Below, piece after piece: positions 24,453-33,698 of a stretch of DNA of 64,000 bases (the stretch's first letter is position 1; every line of letters starts with the position of its first letter). The DNA is from Rhizobium sp. WSM4643 (GTDB lineage: Bacteria > Pseudomonadota > Alphaproteobacteria > Rhizobiales > Rhizobiaceae). Made by a program: the position numbers and the translations under genes. A model generated the notes under the pieces. The model made no database searches. It was not told where the DNA came from and saw only the letters and a program-made list of their open reading frames with translations. Location: the NCBI RefSeq assembly GCF_025152745.1, contig NZ_CP104040.1:992001-1056000 (forward strand), given 5' to 3'.

Positions 24453-26048
24453 TTATCCGGCCGCCTCGCCGCCAAGCAGCTCCAGCCGCCGCGTTATCCC
24501 GATACTCCTGAGGAATGTCTCGTCGTGGCTGACCACCAGCAGCGCGCCGTCATAGGCGCGCAGTCCTGCCTCGACCGCTGATATCGAGTCGATGTCGAGA
24601 TGGTTGGTCGGCTCGTCGAGGATCAACAGCGGCGGCGGTGCCGAACCCAAAACGCAGGCAAGGCCCGCCCGCAGCAATTGCCCGCCGCTCAGCGTCGATA
24701 CGGCCTGCAGCGCCGCATCGGCCCTGAACATGAAGCGGGCAAGCGCCGCCCGGCAGGTATTTTCATCGGCCAGCGGATTGATCCGGCGAAAATTGTCGCG
24801 GATCGAGGCCGACGGATCGATAAGGCTCACTTTCTGATCAAGCATCGAGAGGTCGGTCATGACGCTGACCGTGCCGGCCCAGGGTTTCAGCGCGCCGGTG
24901 ACGAGCGCCAGCAAGGTCGTCTTGCCCGAGCCGTTGCGGCCGGTGACGGCAATCCGTTCCGGTCCCGTCACATCGAAGGAGAGATCGCGGATGACGGGAT
25001 CGCCCGGCTGATAACCCGATGTCACGCCATCCATCTTCAGCACGATCTTGCCGGCCGGCAGCCCGGTCGGCGGCAGGGTGACCGTCAAGGGCTGGAGGAT
25101 CTCGATCTTCTCGCGCGCCACCCTTGCCTCTTCCAGCGCCTGGGCGCGCCGGCGTTCGGCGAGGCGGGCATTGTCGCCGCCGGTCGTTTCGCTCCGCTCC
25201 TTCATGCCGCCGAGCATGATGCGCGGTATGCCGCCCTTGGCGGCCATCTTCCGTCCAGCGCTGTCCCGCTGCGCCTGGCGCTCCACCGTCGCCTGCGCCT
25301 TCCTTGCCACCTCGGCCATGCGTTTTTCGGCTTCAGTGAGATCATGTTGTGCCGCCGCGAGCTCGAGCGCCTTGCGCTCGCGATAATGGCTCCAGTTGCC
25401 GCCGTAGCGCGTGGCACCGAGCGACGTCAGTTCGACAATCGCGTCGACACTTTCGAGCAGTTCCCGATCATGGCTGACGATGATGGCGCCGGCCCGCCAG
25501 CCTGCCATCAGCGCGATCACCGCGTCGCGGCCCTCGCGGTCGAGATTGTTTGTGGGTTCGTCGAGCAGCAGAAAGTCCGGCTCGGCGAAAACAAGCGCCG
25601 CAAGCCCGGCACGGGTGCGCTGCCCGCCGGAGAGCACGGCAAGCGGCGTCTCCGGCGGTGCGTCGAGCCCTGTCCGATTGAGCGCTGCGGCGATGCGCGC
25701 CTCCAGCACCCAGTCCGCGGATGCCAGCTCGTCGGCCGTTGCCTCGCCGGCTTCGGCACGGCGAAGAATAGCGAGCGCGTCGGTCACGCCGAAGAGATCG
25801 GCAACCGTTTCGTCAGACGTCACCTGAACGCTCTGCCGCAGCACGCCGAGACTGCCGCTGACGGATACCGTCCCCGAATGCGGCTGGAGTTCCCCGGAGA
25901 CGAGCTTGAGCAGCGTCGTCTTGCCGACGCCGTTGCGCCCGACGAGACCGGTACGTTCCGCTCCGAAACTCAGGTCGAGATTGGAAAAAAGCGGCCGCCC
26001 GTCAGGCGCGGACCATGAAATTTGGGAAAGAATGATGGATGCAGGCAT
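24453..26048 (-). CDS. ABC-F family ATPase (second)
   Basis: 531 residues from ATG 26048 (MPASIILSQISWSAPDGRPLF). Walker A GRNGVGKT (37-44), LSGGQRTRAG, LLLDEPTNNLD; a long basic linker with repeated EKRMAEVARKAQ and KMAAKGGIPRIMLGGMKERSE; then GRNGSGKT, LSGGQLLRAG and LILDEPTNHLD. Soluble, ribosome-acting type. The linker style resembles ABC-F proteins annotated as drug-resistance or Uup-like. A 34-codon frame overlapping the start from upstream has good codon use but no firm support as a leader. Confidence 0.9.
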   Translation of the reverse strand: MPASIILSQISWSAPDGRPLFSNLDLSFGAERTGLVGRNGVGKTTLLKLVSGELQPHSGTVSVSGSLGVLRQSVQVTSDETVADLFGVTDALAILRRAEAGEATADELASADWVLEARIAAALNRTGLDAPPETPLAVLSGGQRTRAGLAALVFAEPDFLLLDEPTNNLDREGRDAVIALMAGWRAGAIIVSHDRELLESVDAIVELTSLGATRYGGNWSHYRERKALELAAAQHDLTEAEKRMAEVARKAQATVERQAQRDSAGRKMAAKGGIPRIMLGGMKERSETTGGDNARLAERRRAQALEEARVAREKIEILQPLTVTLPPTGLPAGKIVLKMDGVTSGYQPGDPVIRDLSFDVTGPERIAVTGRNGSGKTTLLALVTGALKPWAGTVSVMTDLSMLDQKVSLIDPSASIRDNFRRINPLADENTCRAALARFMFRADAALQAVSTLSGGQLLRAGLACVLGSAPPPLLILDEPTNHLDIDSISAVEAGLRAYDGALLVVSHDETFLRSIGITRRLELLGGEAAG

Positions 26049-26203
26049 GGATATGGATGTCTCCGTTGGCAAGGCGAACTGGCGTTGCGATCGGGTTGAA
26101 ATCCATTGCGGCACACATCCTGTTAAAATGGTCGATGGCAGATAATTTAGGGAATGAAGGCTGAAGGTTCAAGGCAAAGGGCCAATCTAGCGGCAGGCAG
26201 CGA

Positions 26204-26309
26204 TCTTGCTCCCCTTCTCCCCAGCGGGGAGAAGGTGGCCCGAAGGGTCGGATGAGGGGGCCACACGGCACTCCGCAACGGCCTTTCGCTGGCCGCTCAA
26301 GGCACCCCC
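26204..26309. repeat. RIME-type element, left part (interrupted by IS110 copy 1)
   Basis: CTTCTCCCCAGCGGGGAGAAG, GGTGGCCCGAAGGGTCGGATGAGGGGG and further repeat DNA up to the C-run where the IS begins. Confidence 0.65.
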
Positions 26310-26329
26310 CTTGCATGTTCAAACTGCAT

Positions 26330-26495
26330 CCGTTGATGATGGGTGCGACCCCTGGGGGATGGCCATCCCCCAGGGGTCGGACGGGCGGGACCGTAACCCC
26401 CTTGGCGTGAACCGGGGATGAGCCTGGTCCGCCCGTCCTTCGCGTTTGTCCTGAACAGATAGTGGGGAGCAGGTCCCGTATGCAAGGCAAGGTAT
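26330..26495 (+). ncRNA. Candidate bridge RNA of IS110 copy 1
   Basis: A perfect 17-bp-arm palindrome (26346-26379) is followed by a stem GGACGGGCGGGACC (26379-26392) / GGTCCGCCCGTCC (26426-26438) enclosing a loop. The loop holds ACCCCCTT (26396-26403), matching the target's left side, and GGATGAG (26416-26422), complementary to CTCATCC on its right. Further on, ACAGAT (26455-26460) matches the IS right end and ATGCAAG (26480-26486) is complementary to CTTGCAT at its left end, around a GGGA/TCCC hairpin. This is the two-loop target/donor layout known for IS621. Ends are approximate. Confidence 0.65.
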
Positions 26496-26512
26496 CGTCC
26501 GAACGCACCGCG

Positions 26513-27466
26513 ATGGCGACAGTTTATGTCGGCATCGATGTCTGTAAAGAGTGGCTGGACATTCATCTGCATCCTCTCGGCCGCAGTTTTCGGGTGACCA
26601 ACGACACGGCCGGCCTGCGCCGCCTCAAGCGGGAGCTCGATGCGCTTGACCAGATGCCGCGCTCGGCGCTGCGTATCGTCATGGAAGCGACCGGCAAGTG
26701 GCATCGCGCCGTCCAGCGCTCGCTGCATGCCGATGGCTTTTACGTGTCGGTCGTCGACCCGCTGCGCGCCCGGCTGTTTGCCAAAGCCTGCGGCTTTCTC
26801 GCCAAGACCGATCGGCTCGATGCGCGGTTTCTGGCCATCATGGGAGAAGCCCTCAAGCCCGCACAGACCCCACCGCCGGACCAAGCGCTGGAAGCCCTGC
26901 AGGAACTGGTCAATGCCCGATCTGCCGCCAATGGCGAACGCACCGCCCTGTCCAACCGGATGAAGACGGCCGTGACCGCCTTCCTGCGCAAGGAACTGAC
27001 GCGCCGGCTTGCCGCGCTCGACACCCATATCGCAAGACTGGACGCCGAGATCGAGCGCAGCATCTGCGCCGATCCCGAGATGCGCCGCCGCCTCGACATC
27101 CTCATCTCCATTCCCGGCATCGGAGCCGTCACCGCCGCAAGCCTGATCGCTGGCCTTTGCGAACTTGGCGCCTGCTCCGGCAAGCAGGCCGCCATGCTGA
27201 CCGGCCTTGCGCCGATTGCCTGCGAAAGTGGCGAGCGGGCCGGACATCGCTCCATCAGGGGCGGACGCCCAGCACCCAGGAACGCCATCTACATGGCCGC
27301 CCTGTCCGCCTCCCGTCACAACCCGGACCTCGCACGCTTCGCCGCAAGGCTGAAGAAAGTCGGAAAACCCAATAAGGTCGTCCTCGTCGCCGTCATGAGA
27401 AAGCTCATCGTCCTGGCAAACACCCTCATCACCAAAAACCGCATCTGGACACCAAATCCACCTTGA
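26513..27466 (+). CDS. IS110-family transposase (recombinase), copy 1
   Basis: 317 residues from ATG 26513. GTG 26462 and ATG 26480 are open upstream in frame but fall within the bridge-RNA donor loop. DEDD RuvC-like residues: Asp9 (VGIDVCKEW), Glu58 (MEATGKW), Asp100 and Asp103 (KTDRLDARF). The C-terminal Transposase_20 domain has SIPGIGAVTAASLIAG and Ser239 in IACESGERAG, the position of the catalytic serine. All five sit two residues before their IS621 counterparts. Differs from copy 2 by Ala128 versus Thr. Confidence 0.92.
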   Translation: MATVYVGIDVCKEWLDIHLHPLGRSFRVTNDTAGLRRLKRELDALDQMPRSALRIVMEATGKWHRAVQRSLHADGFYVSVVDPLRARLFAKACGFLAKTDRLDARFLAIMGEALKPAQTPPPDQALEALQELVNARSAANGERTALSNRMKTAVTAFLRKELTRRLAALDTHIARLDAEIERSICADPEMRRRLDILISIPGIGAVTAASLIAGLCELGACSGKQAAMLTGLAPIACESGERAGHRSIRGGRPAPRNAIYMAALSASRHNPDLARFAARLKKVGKPNKVVLVAVMRKLIVLANTLITKNRIWTPNPP

Positions 27467-27481
27467 CACCAAACACAGATG

Positions 27482-27529
27482 CTCATCTGCCTGCCGGCAT
27501 CTTCTCCCCGAGGGGAGAAGAGACCCAGC
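27482..27529. repeat. RIME-type element, right part (interrupted by IS110 copy 1)
   Basis: CTCATCTGCCTGCCGGCATC and CTTCTCCCCGAGGGGAGAAG, continuing the repeat broken at 26310. Confidence 0.65.
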
Positions 27530-29095
27530 TTACCGCTTCAAGCTCCCCAAGATCCCGCGCACCAGCGCCCGGCCGACTTGCGTCGCAACTGTGCGCGCCA
27601 CGCTCTTCATTGCCGCCTCCACCACCGTTTCGCGCTGATAGCCGGACGCCCGGCCGCGCGATTGGCCGCGGCTCTGGTTGTCGTCGTCATTGCCGCCGCC
27701 GAAGCCCGGCAGGTTCCAGCCGGAGGTGGTGTTGCCCTGCTGCGGAGGCGCTTCTTCCTGGGCTCGCTTGGCGGCCTCGGCATCGGCCGCCTTCTTCGCT
27801 CGTGCGGCCAGCAGTTCGAAGGCGGATTCGCGGTCGACATCCTCGTCGTAGACGCCGAGAACCGGGCTCTTGTCCATGATCTGCCGGCGCTCGTCATCGG
27901 TCACCGGGCCGACGCGGCCGGAGGGTGGGCGGACCAGCGTGCGCTCGACGATCGAAGGCGCGCCCTTGGCCTCCAGCGTCGAGACCAGCGCCTCGCCGGT
28001 GCCGAGATTGGTGATGACGGTGGCGCAATCGAAGGCCGGATTCGCACGGAACGTATCGGCCGCCGTCCTCACCGCCTTCTGCTCGCGCGGCGAATAGGCG
28101 CGTAGTGCATGCTGCGCCCGGTTGCCGAGCTGGGCGAGGACCGTTTCCGGCACGTCGAGCGGATTCTGTGTCACGAAATAGACGCCGACGCCCTTGGAAC
28201 GAATCAGTCGTACGACCTGCTCGACACGTTCGGTCAGCACCTTCGGCGCGTCGTTGAAGAGCAGGTGCGCCTCGTCGAAGAAGAAGACGAGCTTCGGCTT
28301 GTCGGGGTCGCCCACCTCGGGCAATTCCTCGAAAAGCTCGGAGAGCAGCCAGAGCAGGAAAGTGGCGTAAAGCCGCGGGTTCATCATCAGCTTGTCGGCA
28401 GCCAGCACCGAGATCTGGCCGTAGCCGTTGTTGCTGGTGCGCATGATGTCGGAAATCTTCAGCGCCGGTTCACCGAAGAAATGCTCCGCACCCTGCTGTT
28501 CGAGTACGAGCAGCGCCCGCTGGATCGAGCCGACCGAGGCCTTGGAGATCAGCCCGTACTGGCTGGAAAGTTGGCTGGCGTTCTCGCCCATATAGTTGAG
28601 CAGCGAGCTGAAATCCTTGAGATCGAGCAGCGGCAGCCCGCCCTGGTCGGCGATCTTGAAGGCGATGTTGATGACGCCTTCCTGCGGTTCGGAGGCATCC
28701 ATCAGCCGGGCGAGCAGCAGCGGTCCCATCTCGGCGATGGTGGTGCGCACCCGGTGGCCCTTCTCGCCGAACAGATCCCAGAAAATCACCGGAAACTGGT
28801 CGAATTCATAGTCGGTGAAGCCGATCTGCTCGGCACGCTTCGTCAGGAAATCCTTGGGCTCGCCCTTGGCGGCGATGCCGGAAAGATCGCCCTTGATATC
28901 GGCCGCAAAGACCGGAACACCGGCGCGGGAGAAGCCTTCGGCCAGCACCTGCAGCGTCACCGTCTTGCCAGTGCCGGTAGCGCCGGTGACGAGGCCGTGG
29001 CGGTTGCCGAATTTCAGGTCGAGATATTCCGGCTTGTTGATGCTGTCATCGGGATTGCGGCTCGCGCCGATGAAAATCTTGCCTTCCTCGATCAT
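27530..29095 (-). CDS. HerA-like ATPase/helicase (DUF853, YjgR type)
   Basis: 521 residues. Walker A GATGTGKT (38-45), [12 protein letters not shown], Walker [11 protein letters not shown], an FVTQNP sensor segment and an arginine-rich region; the C-terminus has a long charged, Gly/Gln-rich linker ([22 protein letters not shown]) and a basic end. Members are FtsK/HerA-superfamily DNA-translocating ATPases of uncertain role. No NurA nuclease gene is adjacent, so it is the stand-alone YjgR type. Confidence 0.9.
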   Translation of the reverse strand: MIEEGKIFIGASRNPDDSINKPEYLDLKFGNRHGLVTGATGTGKTVTLQVLAEGFSRAGVPVFAADIKGDLSGIAAKGEPKDFLTKRAEQIGFTDYEFDQFPVIFWDLFGEKGHRVRTTIAEMGPLLLARLMDASEPQEGVINIAFKIADQGGLPLLDLKDFSSLLNYMGENASQLSSQYGLISKASVGSIQRALLVLEQQGAEHFFGEPALKISDIMRTSNNGYGQISVLAADKLMMNPRLYATFLLWLLSELFEELPEVGDPDKPKLVFFFDEAHLLFNDAPKVLTERVEQVVRLIRSKGVGVYFVTQNPLDVPETVLAQLGNRAQHALRAYSPREQKAVRTAADTFRANPAFDCATVITNLGTGEALVSTLEAKGAPSIVERTLVRPPSGRVGPVTDDERRQIMDKSPVLGVYDEDVDRESAFELLAARAKKAADAEAAKRAQEEAPPQQGNTTSGWNLPGFGGGNDDDNQSRGQSRGRASGYQRETVVEAAMKSVARTVATQVGRALVRGILGSLKR

Positions 29096-29321
29096 CCGGA
29101 ATGCTCCCTTGGGGCTCTGCCGCCATTTGTATGAGAAGGCTTGCTTCTGCTGCCTTCATCGAACCATCGTTTCCCTGTTATAAGCAGGCATGCGCATGCG
29201 GACAACTGTTTGCATTGAAAGCAAAACCGGACAAAGTGCCGCCCGGCGAGGGGCTGGCTTGAGTTGCTGTCAAATCTCGATTAACGCTGACGTTAACGTC
29301 AAAAAAAACAGGAGGCTGACG

Positions 29322-29714
29322 ATGAATGAAATTGTGACCCAGATCGCCGATCGCGTAGGTATTGCGCCTGATTTGGCCGAAAAGGCGCTCGGCATGATGC
29401 TCGGCTTCCTGCAGCGCGAGGCCGCCGATGGCCCGGTTGCCAAGATGATCGAAGCGATCCCCGGCGGCGCCGATCTCGTCGCCCAGTTCAACGGCGCAGG
29501 TGCCGGCGGCGGCGGTCTGCTCGGCGGGCTGATGAGCTCGCTCGGCGGCGGCGGCATCATGGGGCTCGGCCAGCAGCTGATGGGCGAAGGCCTCGGCATG
29601 GGCGAGATCACCTCGCTTGCCAAGGAAACCATCGCGATCGCCAAGCAATATGCCGGCGAGGAAGTCGTCGACGAGGTCGTCGCATCCGTCCCGGGCCTCA
29701 GCCAGTTCGTCTGA
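29322..29714 (+). CDS. Conserved small protein (DUF2267/DUF2780-like)
   Basis: 130 residues from ATG 29322, AGGAGG 6 bases upstream. VTQIADRVGIAPDLAEKALGMMLGFLQREAADGPVAKMIEAIPGGADLV, then a Gly-rich hinge (GAGAGGGGLLGGLMSSLGGGGIMGL) and a second helical part. Resembles small alpha-helical bacterial families with an unknown role. Divergent from the HerA-like gene. Confidence 0.7.
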   Translation: MNEIVTQIADRVGIAPDLAEKALGMMLGFLQREAADGPVAKMIEAIPGGADLVAQFNGAGAGGGGLLGGLMSSLGGGGIMGLGQQLMGEGLGMGEITSLAKETIAIAKQYAGEEVVDEVVASVPGLSQFV

Positions 29715-29811
29715 GACGAGGGATCGGCAGGAGCCTCGCTTTGTAGCGGGGCGCACTGTTTTCGCCACACCGGGGTGAAAAGCAAGCACTGTCCCTATGG
29801 AAGGAGAGCAG

Positions 29812-30276
29812 ATGGCCATCTGGCGCCCATCGCAGCAGATCAGGGTGAAGGTGATCGGCCTCGCCTGGCGGAAAGATCAGCTCCTTGCGGCTGAAGTGGA
29901 GGATGACAGCGGCCGCATCAAGGGCGTTCGCCCGCTCGGCGGCGCGATCGAATTCGGCGAGAGCCGCGAAGAGGCCCTGCACCGCGAGTTTGGCGGGGAA
30001 CTCCAGACCGATATCCGGATCGTCGGCCCCTGGCATCTGCTTGAAAACATCTACGAGCATCATGGCGCGACCGGTCACGAATTCATCTTCGCCGCCGACA
30101 TCGAACTGGCCGATGCATCGCTCTACGAACGCGATGAAATCCGCTACTGCGAACTCGACGAGACGGCGGCGACAGCGCGCTGGTTCGGCCGCGACAGGCT
30201 GCGTAACGCCGGCATCGATCTCTATCCGACAGGCCTCGACAACTGCTGTCGCGCTGGCGCGATTGAGCCGAGATGA
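29812..30276 (+). CDS. Nudix hydrolase
   Basis: 154 residues from ATG 29812, with AAGGAG upstream. Nudix box GGAIEFGESREEALHREFGGEL (43-64): the G-x5-E-x7-RE part is present, but the usual REUxEExGU end reads REFGGEL, so the second catalytic Glu pair is altered. Probably hydrolyses a nucleoside-diphosphate-linked compound if active. Substrate unknown. Confidence 0.85.
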   Translation: MAIWRPSQQIRVKVIGLAWRKDQLLAAEVEDDSGRIKGVRPLGGAIEFGESREEALHREFGGELQTDIRIVGPWHLLENIYEHHGATGHEFIFAADIELADASLYERDEIRYCELDETAATARWFGRDRLRNAGIDLYPTGLDNCCRAGAIEPR

Positions 30277-30396
30277 CACCATTTCGACGCCATGTAGTCC
30301 GATCGCCAAACTTTGATCGCCTGCGTTCGCTCCTTGGGAACAATGAGGTTATAATGCTGTTTCTGCCGCATCGCTGAAACCATAGGGAATAGCATC

Positions 30397-30684
30397 ATGC
30401 GTATGTTTCTCGCAGCAGCCTCGATCATTCTCCTCGGCTTCGCCGCGCCGGCCTTTTCCCAGGCGCTTGCTGATATGGACTATAGCGGCCGCTTCGGCGG
30501 TATGCCGCCCGGCACGGTGCCGGGAGCGGAATCCAACGGCGGACTCACCATTCCGCTCGATTCAGTCGAAACCGGTGATATCAACGTCGTCATTCCGCCG
30601 GATCGGCCCAAGTGTCCACGGCCCGGGACGCGTCAGTACCGCGCGGCCGAGCGCAACGGTACGCTAAGCGACGCCTGCCGCTGA
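30397..30684 (+). CDS. Small secreted hypothetical protein (95 aa)
   Basis: Sec signal MRMFLAAASIILLGFAAPAFSQA, then a Gly/Pro-rich periplasmic part (MDYSGRFGGMPPGTVPGAESNGG ... IPPDRPKCPRPGTRQYRAAERNG ... DACR) with two Cys that could form a disulfide. No family recognised. Confidence 0.65.
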   Translation: MRMFLAAASIILLGFAAPAFSQALADMDYSGRFGGMPPGTVPGAESNGGLTIPLDSVETGDINVVIPPDRPKCPRPGTRQYRAAERNGTLSDACR

Positions 30685-30716
30685 CGGGATAGTCCCGGAT
30701 TGGAAAGCCGAACCGT

Positions 30717-32225
30717 CTATTTGCCGTTTTTGTGCAACACAACGCCGAGTTCATGCCACTGCCGCCTGTCGCGCTGGATCAGTTCGTCGGCGCAGGCCGG
30801 TCCCATGCTGCCCGGCGCGTAAGTGTCGGGCACGCTCTGATCCCCAGCCCAGATGTCGAGGAAAGGCTGCACCGCCGCCCATCCGGCCTCGATGCCGTCG
30901 GCGCGCTGGAACAGCGTCTGGTCGCCGATGAAGAGATCGTAGAGCAGCGATTCATAGCCGGTCGTCTTGGCGATATCGAATTTGTCGGCATAGCGGAAAT
31001 CGAGTGAGACCGGCACGGTATCGACGGAAAGCCCCGGCGATTTGATCGAGATTTCCATGCTCATGCCCTCGTCGGGCTGCACCTGGATCACCAGCCGGTT
31101 TGGCGGCAGGCGCCTATTGACCTCGGTCTCGCGAAACTGCGCAAATGGCACCGGCTGGAAGGTGATGACGATCTCGGTGTCGCGCGCCGTCAGTGCCTTG
31201 CCAGTCCTGAGATAAAAGGGCACGCCGGCCCAGCGCCAGGTATCGGCGTAGAGCTTCAGCGCCACATAGGTTTCGGTGCGGCTGTCGGGCGACACATCCT
31301 TGGTGTCGCGATAGGCCGGAAGCGCAGCACCATTAAGCGGGCCTGCGCCATAGGCGCCGCGCACGCCATGCGTCTTGGCCTCCTCAGGCGTATAGATGCG
31401 CAGAGCCTTCAGCACCTTGCTTTTCTCGTTGCGGATCGCTTCGGCATCGAAGCTGTTCGGCGGCTCCATGGCGATCATCGCCAGCAGCTGGAAGAGATGG
31501 TTCGGCACCATGTCGCGCAGCGCGCCGGTTGCATCGTAGAATTTGCCGCGGCTGCCGACATCGACGATCTCGGCGGCGGTGATCTGCACATGGTCGATAT
31601 AGCGGCTGTTCCACAAGGACTCGATCATCATGTTGGCGAAACGCGCCGTCATCAGGTTCTGCACCGTCTCCTTGCCGAGGAAATGGTCGAGCCGGTAGAC
31701 TTGGCTTTCTTCGACCTGGGCGAGAATCTGCGCATTGAGCGCCTGCGCCGAGGCGAGATCGGTGCCGAACGGCTTCTCGATGGCGACGCGGCGGAAGACG
31801 CGGTCACTTTCATCGGTCAACCCGTGGCCGGCGAGCTTCTCGACGATCGTGCCGAAAAAGGATGGCGGGACGGCGAGATAAAAGGCGGCATTGGCGTTCG
31901 GCCCCAACCGCTTGCCGATCTCGACGAAAATATCGTCCTTGGTGAAATCCCCGGACGTATAGGAAATGCGCCGGCGCAGGCTTTCCCAGGCCTCGTCCTT
32001 CACCGTCGGCTCTTCGCCGCTCAGATGGCTGAGGAATTGGTCGAGCCGCCCGCGCAGGAACTCGTCGTCGCCCGGCTCGATGCCGATGCCGAGAATGTGA
32101 AGGTCCTCGCCGACGAGGCGGCTGCGCGTCAGGTTGATGATCGCCGGCACCAGCAGCCGGCGCGTTAGGTCTCCCGTGGCGCCGAAGATGACGAGGGTGA
32201 CCGGCGGGGTAGGGGCAGCGTCCAT
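30717..32225 (-). CDS. zwf: Glucose-6-phosphate 1-dehydrogenase
   Basis: 502 residues. NADP-binding FGATGDLTRR (14-23), EKPFG (150-154) and the active-site RLDHFLGKE (178-186, catalytic His181), plus the later FYLRTGK segment. Oxidises glucose-6-phosphate to 6-phosphogluconolactone, the entry to the Entner-Doudoroff and pentose-phosphate routes that rhizobia use. pgl and edd are not adjacent, so this may be a second zwf paralogue of the genome. It lies between two IS110 copies. Confidence 0.94.
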   Translation of the reverse strand: MDAAPTPPVTLVIFGATGDLTRRLLVPAIINLTRSRLVGEDLHILGIGIEPGDDEFLRGRLDQFLSHLSGEEPTVKDEAWESLRRRISYTSGDFTKDDIFVEIGKRLGPNANAAFYLAVPPSFFGTIVEKLAGHGLTDESDRVFRRVAIEKPFGTDLASAQALNAQILAQVEESQVYRLDHFLGKETVQNLMTARFANMMIESLWNSRYIDHVQITAAEIVDVGSRGKFYDATGALRDMVPNHLFQLLAMIAMEPPNSFDAEAIRNEKSKVLKALRIYTPEEAKTHGVRGAYGAGPLNGAALPAYRDTKDVSPDSRTETYVALKLYADTWRWAGVPFYLRTGKALTARDTEIVITFQPVPFAQFRETEVNRRLPPNRLVIQVQPDEGMSMEISIKSPGLSVDTVPVSLDFRYADKFDIAKTTGYESLLYDLFIGDQTLFQRADGIEAGWAAVQPFLDIWAGDQSVPDTYAPGSMGPACADELIQRDRRQWHELGVVLHKNGK

Positions 32226-32324
32226 GCGTCATCTCCTTGGATTTTCCGGCCGACTATACTGCGCGCCGGCTTTGCCGCAACATAGGCAGCGAGGGGTAAC
32301 AGGCATTTGACATCCTCGGGCGCT

Positions 32325-32526
32325 CGCGGCCGCCCCTCATCCGCCTGCCGGCACCGTCTGCCGCAACGTCTCGATTCCCTCTTCTCCCCAGCGGGGAGAA
32401 GGTGCCCGTAGGGCGGATGAGGGGGCCGGCGAAGCCGGTCTTTCCAACAATGTTCATGCGGAATTCGACCGCGCTCTCGTCGGCTTGGCGGGATAACTAA
32501 GATGAGAGGGCGTGCCGTGTGGCCCC
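32325..32526. repeat. RIME-type elements left of IS110 copy 2
   Basis: One whole element (32331-32435; CCCCTCATCCGCCTGCCGGC ... CTTCTCCCCAGCGGGGAGAAG ... GGCGGATGAGGGGGCC) and then GTGCCGTGTGGCCCC, the left part of a second one cut at 32527. Confidence 0.7.
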
Positions 32527-32546
32527 CTTGCATGTTCAAACTGCAT

Positions 32547-32712
32547 CCGTTGATGATGGGTGCGACCCCTGGGGGATGGCCATCCCCCAGGGGTCGGACG
32601 GGCGGGACCGTAACCCCCTTGGCGTGAACCGGGGATGAGCCTGGTCCGCCCGTCCTTCGCGTTTGTCCTGAACAGATAGTGGGGAGCAGGTCCCGTATGC
32701 AAGGCAAGGTAT
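32547..32712 (+). ncRNA. Candidate bridge RNA of IS110 copy 2
   Basis: Identical in the recognised parts to the copy 1 RNA: palindrome 32563-32596, target-loop guides at 32613-32620 and 32633-32639, donor guides at 32672-32677 and 32697-32703. Here the right target side is CTCATCC, pairing with seven bases of the guide GGATGAG. Confidence 0.65.
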
Positions 32713-32729
32713 CGTCCGAACGCACCGCG

Positions 32730-33683
32730 ATGGCGACAGTTTATGTCGGCATCGATGTCTGTAAAGAGTGGCTGGACATTCATCTGCATCCTCTCGGCCG
32801 CAGTTTTCGGGTGACCAACGACACGGCCGGCCTGCGCCGCCTCAAGCGGGAGCTCGATGCGCTTGACCAGATGCCGCGCTCGGCGCTGCGTATCGTCATG
32901 GAAGCGACCGGCAAGTGGCATCGCGCCGTCCAGCGCTCGCTGCATGCCGATGGCTTTTACGTGTCGGTCGTCGACCCGCTGCGCGCCCGGCTGTTTGCCA
33001 AAGCCTGCGGCTTTCTCGCCAAGACCGATCGGCTCGATGCGCGGTTTCTGGCCATCATGGGAGAAGCCCTCAAGCCCGCACAGACCCCACCGCCGGACCA
33101 AGCGCTGGAAACCCTGCAGGAACTGGTCAATGCCCGATCTGCCGCCAATGGCGAACGCACCGCCCTGTCCAACCGGATGAAGACGGCCGTGACCGCCTTC
33201 CTGCGCAAGGAACTGACGCGCCGGCTTGCCGCGCTCGACACCCATATCGCAAGACTGGACGCCGAGATCGAGCGCAGCATCTGCGCCGATCCCGAGATGC
33301 GCCGCCGCCTCGACATCCTCATCTCCATTCCCGGCATCGGAGCCGTCACCGCCGCAAGCCTGATCGCTGGCCTTTGCGAACTCGGCGCCTGCTCCGGCAA
33401 GCAGGCCGCCATGCTGACCGGTCTTGCACCGATTGCCTGCGAAAGTGGCGAGCGCGCCGGACATCGCTCCATCAGGGGCGGACGCCCAGCACCCAGGAAC
33501 GCCATCTACATGGCCGCCCTGTCCGCCTCCCGTCACAACCCGGACCTCGCACGCTTCGCCGCAAGGCTGAAGAAAGTCGGAAAACCCAATAAGGTCGTCC
33601 TCGTCGCCGTCATGAGAAAGCTCATCGTCCTGGCAAACACCCTCATCACCAAAAACCGCATCTGGACACCAAATCCACCTTGA
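32730..33683 (+). CDS. IS110-family transposase (recombinase), copy 2
   Basis: 317 residues, same catalytic set as copy 1 (Asp9, Glu58, Asp100, Asp103, Ser239), with Thr128 in place of Ala128. Intact, so both copies may be active. Confidence 0.92.
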   Translation: MATVYVGIDVCKEWLDIHLHPLGRSFRVTNDTAGLRRLKRELDALDQMPRSALRIVMEATGKWHRAVQRSLHADGFYVSVVDPLRARLFAKACGFLAKTDRLDARFLAIMGEALKPAQTPPPDQALETLQELVNARSAANGERTALSNRMKTAVTAFLRKELTRRLAALDTHIARLDAEIERSICADPEMRRRLDILISIPGIGAVTAASLIAGLCELGACSGKQAAMLTGLAPIACESGERAGHRSIRGGRPAPRNAIYMAALSASRHNPDLARFAARLKKVGKPNKVVLVAVMRKLIVLANTLITKNRIWTPNPP

Positions 33684-33698
33684 CACCAAACACAGATG

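Larger units (their letters stand above)
26310..27481 (+). mobile_element. IS110-family insertion sequence, copy 1
   Basis: 1,172 bases, no terminal inverted repeats and no target duplication. Boundaries come from comparison with copy 2 (offset 6,217 bases): homology starts in the C-run before TTGCATG and ends after GATGCTCATC. Both junctions carry a CT dinucleotide (26310-26311 and 27482-27483), as expected for IS110 recombination at a CT core. Removing the IS restores CCCC-CT-CATC of a RIME repeat. Confidence 0.85.
32527..33698 (+). mobile_element. IS110-family insertion sequence, copy 2
   Basis: 1,172 bases, the same length as copy 1 with only a few base differences, clustered near 33383-33454. 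Same orientation. Junction CT dinucleotides at 32527-32528 and 33699-33700. Removal restores GGCCCC-CT-CATCCG of a RIME repeat, the same target position as copy 1. Confidence 0.88.

Noticed and set aside
24600..26018. 472-codon + strand frame opposite the second ABC-F gene
   Set aside because: Antisense shadow; the - strand product has complete ABC motifs.
26002..26103. 34-codon leader ORF overlapping the start of the second ABC-F gene
   Set aside because: Good codon use but weak ribosome site and overlap with the main frame; not enough support to list.
26462..26512. Earlier transposase starts (GTG 26462, ATG 26480)
   Set aside because: They lie in the donor loop of the proposed RNA; ATG 26513 gives catalytic residues at the positions expected for IS110 enzymes.
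26297..27472. Long - strand frames opposite the IS110 transposases (also 32454-33689)
   Set aside because: Mirror of the transposase frame; identical in both copies because the IS is identical.
26310..33698. Composite transposon carrying zwf
   Set aside because: IS110 elements do not mobilise flanked DNA in the IS-bracket way, and each copy has its own clean RIME insertion site.
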